Of a stretch of DNA of 64,000 bases, positions 59,918 to 64,000 are shown in pieces (the stretch's first letter is position 1; every line of letters starts with the position of its first letter). The DNA is from Thermoproteota archaeon (GTDB lineage Archaea > Thermoproteota > Nitrososphaeria > Nitrososphaerales > Nitrosopumilaceae), in assembly GCA_003352285.1 (NCBI GenBank), contig QQVN01000005.1, forward strand, positions 410,380 to 474,379, written 5' to 3'. The notes beneath the pieces are model-generated. The model ran no database searches, was not told where the DNA came from, and saw only the letters and a program-made list of their open reading frames with translations. The position numbers and the translations under genes were made by a program.

Positions 59918-60421
59918 GTGTACTTGGCAACAAAACTACAATTAATTTCAAGCGTATTGAAGATGAAAAAATATTCAATGATTGCTATAGTAAGTGGTCT
60001 TGGATTGGGAATAATTTACTTTTTCCTGACAATGTCAATGCTGCCAATTCATTTTAATGCTGAATTAGAACTTGCACCATCTTATGTTATTACATCTGTT
60101 GCGCTTACTGTAGTCATCTCTGCATTAGCTGGAATAAATTTTGCAATGATTGCATACAAGATGAAGAGAATGAAGATGATGAATTCAGTAAAATCAAACT
60201 CTTCTGCAGTCTTAGGTGGAGCATTTGCTGCATTTACACCTGGCTGTCCCGCATGTACTGCTCCATTGGCAGTAATCCTTGGCGCAATAGGAGGACTATC
60301 ATTGTTTCCCATGCAAGGTTTGGAATTAAAATTCATTTCAGTAGGAGTTTTAATTTTTTCAGTATATTGGGTGGCACGTGGCCTTCAAAACAATAGCTGC
60401 TGCAGTATTAAGAAGAATTAA
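59918..60421 (+). CDS. Four-segment membrane protein with CPAC motif
   Basis: A 167-residue protein with hydrophobic segments at about 20-40, 53-80, 93-128 and 135-155. TPGCPACTAPL (C110 and C113) stands in the third segment and a Cys pair (SCCS) is near the end. The pattern suggests thiol exchange or metal binding in the membrane. GTG at 59918 lies 20-27 bases after a TTAAAATA stretch, fitting a leaderless start. ATG at 59963 would drop 15 residues without losing a segment. Its family is not named. Confidence 0.72.
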   Translation: MYLATKLQLISSVLKMKKYSMIAIVSGLGLGIIYFFLTMSMLPIHFNAELELAPSYVITSVALTVVISALAGINFAMIAYKMKRMKMMNSVKSNSSAVLGGAFAAFTPGCPACTAPLAVILGAIGGLSLFPMQGLELKFISVGVLIFSVYWVARGLQNNSCCSIKKN

Positions 60422-60424
60422 GAA

Positions 60425-61327
60425 TTATACTTCTTTTAGTCCCTTGTAACGATTTCGGATAGTAACTTCAGTAACATTTGCTGCTTCTGCTACATCCTTC
60501 TGAGTCTTGTCTTCGCCATTTTTAACACAAGACAGGTATAATGCTGCAGCAGCTAACCCCATTGGATCTTTTCCTGCAGATTCTTCATTTTGTTGGGCAG
60601 TTTTTAAAACCTTGATTGCATAACGTTTTGTTTTTTCGGATATGTTAATTGTACTTGCAATTCGTGCAACACATTGAATTGAATCAGTAACTGGCATTTT
60701 TAGGTCCAATTCTTTTACAAGTAGACGATAACATCTTGCGATGTCTTTTTTCTTAATGTTAGATGCTGCTGCAACATCTTTGATAGTTCTTGGTACTGCT
60801 GTATCACGACATGCAGCATATAGTGCAGAGCCAATCATTCCGGAAATAGAACGGCCTCTTACGAGTTTTTTATCAATAGCTTTTCTGTAAATGTATGCTG
60901 CTTTTTCTACAACTGAATCAGAAAGAGAAAGTTTGTCTTTTAGTCTGTTGAGTTCACCAAACGCTATTCGAAGATTCCTATCTGATGCATCATGTGTCTG
61001 GCTGCGGCTATCCCATGTTCGCAGTCTTTCAATTGTTGTACGCATAGAGGATGTAAGGGGCTTGCCTGTTGCATCACGGTTAACAGGATTAATCACGGTT
61101 GCAAGTCCCATGTCGTGCATTGTCAATGATGTTGGAGAACCTGCACGGGCTCTATCTCCGGTGTCATCAGAAAACGAACGCCACTCTTGACTTGAATCTA
61201 CTATCACACCAGAATCAACATATCCACAACTTCCACAAAATTTTTCTCCAGTTACATTATCTGTAACCATTGAATTTTTTCTACAACGTCCACAAATGCT
61301 ATCTGCTTGATAATTTTTCAAAACCAT
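60425..61327 (-). CDS. tfb: Transcription initiation factor TFB
   Basis: A 300-residue archaeal TFIIB. Zinc ribbon Cys at 12, 15, 31 and 34, then the B-finger linker (GVIVDSSQEWRSFSDD) and two cyclin-like repeats at ~105-195 and 205-295, each with a DVA-x-A recognition helix (KDVAAASNI, KDVAEAANVTEVTIRNRY). It recruits RNA polymerase to TATA-bound TBP. Thaumarchaea often have several tfb copies; only one is in this window. Confidence 0.96.
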   Translation of the reverse strand: MVLKNYQADSICGRCRKNSMVTDNVTGEKFCGSCGYVDSGVIVDSSQEWRSFSDDTGDRARAGSPTSLTMHDMGLATVINPVNRDATGKPLTSSMRTTIERLRTWDSRSQTHDASDRNLRIAFGELNRLKDKLSLSDSVVEKAAYIYRKAIDKKLVRGRSISGMIGSALYAACRDTAVPRTIKDVAAASNIKKKDIARCYRLLVKELDLKMPVTDSIQCVARIASTINISEKTKRYAIKVLKTAQQNEESAGKDPMGLAAAALYLSCVKNGEDKTQKDVAEAANVTEVTIRNRYKGLKEV

Positions 61328-61526
61328 AGATAATATTCACTATATCATAGATTTTCAGATTATAAGTACTAGTGCATTATGCGTGTTTTCTTGGTTTTAG
61401 CATGTTTTTGGATACTCACGCCTAGTTGCAAATAGGCATAGATTACTCTATAATAAAAAATAGAAAAAAATGTAGTAAATTTCTGATAAGATAATTAAAT
61501 TTAAAATTAATTTAAACTAGAATTTC
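61328..61526. other. Intergenic region between tfb and a zinc-finger gene
   Basis: About 200 bases with no convincing gene. It holds a GCCTA/TAGGC inverted pair near 61420-61437 and AT-rich stretches that may include the tfb promoter (an ACTATATCATAG stretch at about 61341-61352). An 18-codon frame from 61379 (MRVFLVLACF) was noted and not accepted. Confidence 0.4.
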
Positions 61527-61664
61527 TTAAAATCTTTTACTTCTATGTTTTGGTAAACATTCTCGGCAATAAACCGGTCGTCCTTCTTTTGGTTGGAAAG
61601 GAACTTCTGATTCTTTGCCGCAGTCTGAACATGTACAAGGGTACATTTTTCTGTCTTCTGACAT
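61527..61664 (-). CDS. CxxC zinc-finger protein, 45 residues
   Basis: Found by hand; ATG at 61664 to TAA at 61527-61529. CSDCGKESEVPFQPKEGRPV (12-31) followed by YCRECLPKHR is the CxxC...CxxC zinc finger found alone in many archaea, with the family's VPF and GRPVYC groups. It is probably a small nucleic-acid or protein-binding factor. A frame on the same strand from 61758 to 61543 is a shadow in another reading phase. Confidence 0.75.
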   Translation of the reverse strand: MSEDRKMYPCTCSDCGKESEVPFQPKEGRPVYCRECLPKHRSKRF

Positions 61665-61799
61665 GCCCTGAATGAATTACTCTGTTATAAGAACTAATCA
61701 CAGTAAATGGGCCTGAATTTGATTTAGATTTACAAACTTTAATGTATCCTGTTTTCACTCGATGTTTATGATATTTTCAAAGATGTTAACGGGGATAAT

Positions 61800-62186
61800 T
61801 TGAAAGGAAGGCAGAGTCATGAATCATTACTCAGGGAGTTGATTGAGTATTTTGAGTCAAAAAAGATCAAAGTTCATTATGCAAATTATCCAGGCTACAA
61901 AAAACCAATGGAGCTAAAAAGGCATGCTCCAGACATCATAGGAATTCATTCAGAAACTGGTCAGGTATACATTGGTGAGGCAAAGATGTGCAGTGAGTTA
62001 ACTGATCAAATTACAAAGGAAGAGTTTCAAGATTTTCCAAAAACAGTCATTACTAGTGGAAAATCTGCTGGAAAATTAATGCAGTTTTACATTGCTGTTC
62101 CTTCTGATTGCGCTTCAAAAATAAAAGAAGTCTTCAACAAGGCAGACATTGCTTGGAGTGACAACATACAGGTTCTGGGATTCTAG
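61800..62186 (+). CDS. PD-(D/E)XK nuclease-like protein
   Basis: A 128-residue protein. The start is helix-rich (ESLLRELIEYFESKKIKVHY), then Pro-Asp at 44-45 (HAPDIIGIH) and GEAKMC with Glu at 60 and Lys at 62: the PD...(D/E)XK nuclease core, followed by FYIAVPSDCASKI as the next strand. Such small domains occur in Holliday junction and restriction enzymes. TTG start at 61800, directly after a run of T. The function in DNA repair or defence is unknown. A tiny zinc-finger gene follows in the same direction. Confidence 0.72.
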   Translation: MKGRQSHESLLRELIEYFESKKIKVHYANYPGYKKPMELKRHAPDIIGIHSETGQVYIGEAKMCSELTDQITKEEFQDFPKTVITSGKSAGKLMQFYIAVPSDCASKIKEVFNKADIAWSDNIQVLGF

Positions 62187-62187
62187 C

Positions 62188-62286
62188 ATGAATGTAAAGT
62201 GTAAAAATTGCCAGAAGGAGTTTGATCTTTTCACAAGTGAGTTTTGCTCCCAAGAGTGCGCTGCAAAGTACTATATGTCAAACTGA
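62188..62286 (+). CDS. Tiny zinc-finger protein, 32 residues
   Basis: Found by hand; ATG at 62188, one base after the stop of the nuclease-like gene, TGA at 62284-62286. CKNC near residues 5-8 and CSQEC near 20-24 give a treble-clef knuckle like the 31-residue gene at 31342. It seems to be translated together with the nuclease-like gene and could be a partner subunit. Confidence 0.62.
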   Translation: MNVKCKNCQKEFDLFTSEFCSQECAAKYYMSN

Positions 62287-62369
62287 CTTTGATCGAAGTA
62301 AATTTTACCTTACAAGGCAGAATTAACTCACCAACTTCTTCTAATCATCGAGTGATTATTTTTGGTAAT

Positions 62370-62474
62370 ATGGCTTGCAAAACAGGATACATACACAATT
62401 ATACATTTTTCCCATTACAAGGAAAGCATCTTTGCATAAATTGCCTACAAGAGCAGAATTCGGAAGATAATTAG
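62370..62474 (+). CDS. Putative small Cys-containing protein, 34 residues
   Basis: ATG at 62370 leads to a 34-residue frame with a Cys at residue 3 and CINC near 24-27, so a possible zinc site with few ligands. An in-frame TTG at 62289, right after the zinc-finger stop, would give 61 residues and may be the true start. There is no clear promoter. Listed as low confidence. Confidence 0.35.
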   Translation: MACKTGYIHNYTFFPLQGKHLCINCLQEQNSEDN

Positions 62475-62499
62475 CATCTAGAATAGACATAGAAGGAAG

Positions 62500-62799
62500 A
62501 TGGAAATTCTAGGAGAAAAAGTGCAATTGTGGTTGGATAGTGCAAGGTTTGTAAAACCAAAACCAGCAGTTTATGTCCTTTATGATAAAAAATTAAACGT
62601 ATTATTCATTGGAGATAGTGAGAACTTACAAAATCAATTTACAAAATATCTTGATACAAATTTTGAGAATAATGAATGCAAACAAAAAACCCATACGTAT
62701 CAGAAGCTTTTCGTTGAAAATCCAGTTGAGAAAAAGGAACAGCTCTTAAACAGCTACAAAAGTGAGTATGGGAAACTTCCTGACTGTAACGAGGTTTAG
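62500..62799 (+). CDS. GIY-YIG-like small protein
   Basis: A 99-residue protein. AVYVLYDKKLNVLFIGDSENL (23-43) has the GIY-YIG layout, with AVY for GIY and FIG for YIG. A Lys/Glu-rich helix and a late FVENPVEKKEQ follow. The usual catalytic Arg and Glu are not both evident, so it may bind nucleic acid but not cut. Similar stand-alone domains occur in archaea. No partner is clear in the vicinity. Confidence 0.6.
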   Translation: MEILGEKVQLWLDSARFVKPKPAVYVLYDKKLNVLFIGDSENLQNQFTKYLDTNFENNECKQKTHTYQKLFVENPVEKKEQLLNSYKSEYGKLPDCNEV

Positions 62800-62806
62800 T
62801 CAGGTC

Positions 62807-63202
62807 TTATTTTGAAGAATATTTGTCAGATAATATCACGCATACGAATATTCCTTTTCCTGATATAGCCTGGGCACTGTGCCTAAGTCCTTTTGGGATA
62901 AAGATTGTCGATGGGGAAGTTACTGTGTAAGATTCATCCTCAATTTGTATTTGATATTTTAATTTTGAACTCTCAGAGAGTATGAGATTAATTTCATCAT
63001 GGTTATGCTTATGCAATTGACTATACTCTGGAAGTTTTTTTGAGGCATCAACAAAGTGTACTGCAATATGAGTATCAGATTCTGGAATTATTGATTTACT
63101 AAGCATAGACAGACGTTTTATTGGAGCTTTTTTATGAAATGGGATTTTTTCTAGTGATTCATTGATTCCTTTTTTAATTAAGTTCTGATATTTTTTCAAC
63201 AA
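62807..63202 (-). CDS. Cupin-domain protein
   Basis: A 131-residue protein with the cupin fold: QLHKHNHDEINLIL near 77-90 gives the first His/Glu group and VTSPSTIFIPKGLRHSAQAI (positions 109-128) the second. The first ~30 residues are a basic helical lead. Metal binding is likely, but the substrate or reaction is unknown. ATG start at 63202; it converges on the GIY-YIG-like gene with seven bases in between. Confidence 0.82.
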   Translation of the reverse strand: MLKKYQNLIKKGINESLEKIPFHKKAPIKRLSMLSKSIIPESDTHIAVHFVDASKKLPEYSQLHKHNHDEINLILSESSKLKYQIQIEDESYTVTSPSTIFIPKGLRHSAQAISGKGIFVCVILSDKYSSK

Positions 63203-63283
63203 AAATAATTGTTTTTTCTATTAAATAACATGACTCTTTTGAAGCATCTTATCATATAAGCAATGAATCCCTATTGATATCCA

Positions 63284-63979
63284 TTGCAAGTAGACAGAAC
63301 ATCAGAGTGGTTTGTTCCAAAATTTGGATCAAATAGATTTCGTAAAAGTATAGGAATTTTATTTTTGCCTTACACTGCAATTGTTACTTGTTTTGCAGCA
63401 CTTGGTGCAATTTCTGGACCAATGGATATAGAAAGAATTGTTGCAATATGCATAATCTATTTTTTGGCACTTGGAATAAGCGCTCATTTACTTGATGCAG
63501 TAGGAGGAAAGACAAAACCATGGGGAAACTTGCCAAAGAGAAAAGTATGGAGCATTGCTCTAGGGGCTCTAGGAATTTCATTTGCAATTGGAATCTATTA
63601 TGCATTCTTAGATTCGCCGTTACTATTTCCCATTGGAATTTTAGAAGGATTTTTCCTATTTGCATATAATCTAGAGTGGTTTGGTGGAAAATTTCACAAC
63701 AAAACTTCTACAATTATTTCATGGGGAGTATTACCGGTATTTGCAGGATCTGCTATTCAGACAAATTCAATATCCTATGAAACCATAATCATAGCGGCAA
63801 TAACAGCTCTGATTACATATGCTTTGATATCTACATCAAGGCCCTACAAATTACTAAAACTCAACGATGGTGATATCAATCTCATTAAACGAAAGGAATT
63901 AGTCTTGAAAATGCTATCTCTGGGGGTGGTTTTAGGAACGATTTCGTACTTTGTTTTAAAATTCTATTTTATTTCGTAG
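63284..63979 (+). CDS. Polytopic membrane protein, UbiA-like layout
   Basis: A 231-residue protein with about seven hydrophobic segments. An Asp-containing HLLDAVGGKTKPW near 68-80 and FAYNLEWFGGKFHNKT near 127-142 recall the polar loops of UbiA prenyltransferases, though the paired Asp-rich motifs are incomplete. So the enzyme call is tentative. TTG at 63284 is the start; the stop is at 63977-63979, 21 bases before the window ends. Confidence 0.55.
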   Translation: MQVDRTSEWFVPKFGSNRFRKSIGILFLPYTAIVTCFAALGAISGPMDIERIVAICIIYFLALGISAHLLDAVGGKTKPWGNLPKRKVWSIALGALGISFAIGIYYAFLDSPLLFPIGILEGFFLFAYNLEWFGGKFHNKTSTIISWGVLPVFAGSAIQTNSISYETIIIAAITALITYALISTSRPYKLLKLNDGDINLIKRKELVLKMLSLGVVLGTISYFVLKFYFIS

Positions 63980-64000
63980 ATTGAGGCTTTTCTGCATACA

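Noticed and set aside
59844-59978. 45-codon extension of the 83-residue helical protein
   Set aside because: It reads through AT-rich promoter sequence with low-complexity residues; MADFTADEK is a cleaner start.
61379-61435. 18-codon frame starting MRVFLVLACF
   Set aside because: Too short, no promoter or homologue evidence; the region is probably only intergenic.
61543-61758. 71-codon frame on the minus strand
   Set aside because: Shadow of the CxxC zinc-finger gene at 61527-61664, which has clear Cys pairs in another phase.
1-64000. CRISPR array, insertion sequence, prophage or rRNA
   Set aside because: No direct repeats with spacers, transposase-type frames, integrase or rRNA sequence were seen on either strand.

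Overview
The window looks like a stretch of chromosome from a marine ammonia-oxidising archaeon of the Nitrosopumilus type (Thaumarchaeota/Nitrososphaerota). The evidence is an AT-rich, gene-dense sequence with archaeal information-processing genes (aIF6, aIF5B, L7Ae, S28e, L24e, L37e, LSm, TFB), an ESCRT-III/CdvB division protein, two tRNA genes, many TATA-like boxes about 25 bp upstream of start codons (leaderless transcripts), and the 4-hydroxybutyryl-CoA dehydratase plus ADP-forming acyl-CoA ligase pair of the thaumarchaeal 3-hydroxypropionate/4-hydroxybutyrate CO2-fixation cycle. I see no rRNA, insertion sequence, prophage or CRISPR array. All names are from reading the sequence and from memory of protein families; no database search was run.

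Layout. 0-8 kb: end of aIF6, hisS, membrane proteins, archease, thioredoxin, CdvB-like protein, superoxide dismutase and a cation/proton antiporter. 8-20 kb is sensory: an amide/urea-type binding protein overlapping a Cache-HAMP-PAS histidine kinase, a second kinase with its response regulator, a stand-alone response regulator, two proteins made only of AsnC-type ligand domains, and several secreted proteins of unknown function. 19.7-28 kb is housekeeping: infB-ndk-L24e-S28e-L7Ae, a phosphohexomutase, tRNA-Leu, purU-like and creatininase-like genes, and LSm-L37e-coiled coil-rpiA. 28-31.9 kb holds small regulators, including two paralogous roadblock-like proteins, a SIMPL protein and a membrane-tethered winged-helix regulator, plus zinc-ribbon proteins.

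31.9-45.6 kb is the most interesting part. Four secreted proteins each carry two copies of a ~35-residue Trp-rich repeat, and one also has a cupredoxin domain. Next come a MoxR AAA ATPase, a DUF58 protein and a VWA (BatA-like) protein, with a membrane protein transcribed divergently, then two further secreted proteins. A 25-bp dyad is repeated exactly, in opposite orientation, in the two divergent promoter regions at 38.0 and 40.8 kb. Related sites lie at 45.1 and 45.4 kb, on either side of a short ribbon-helix-helix regulator gene. I read this as an unrecognised regulon linking an envelope-protein set to a MoxR/VWA chaperone-like module.

45.6-64 kb: FMN reductase, several very short zinc-ribbon and membrane proteins, a methyltransferase, a dihydroorotase-like amidohydrolase, tRNA-Ala, zinc-ribbon proteins, thioredoxin, signal peptidase I, the 4-hydroxybutyrate genes, an RNase H-like protein, a radical SAM protein, TFB, a PD-(D/E)XK nuclease-like protein, a cupin and a membrane protein at the right edge.

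Several short genes below the usual length cut-off were added by hand. Among them are two related ~52-54 residue proteins sharing a GLSWI motif, a 19-residue Lys/Ala peptide followed by a terminator-like hairpin, the 48-residue ribbon-helix-helix protein, L37e and five tiny zinc fingers.
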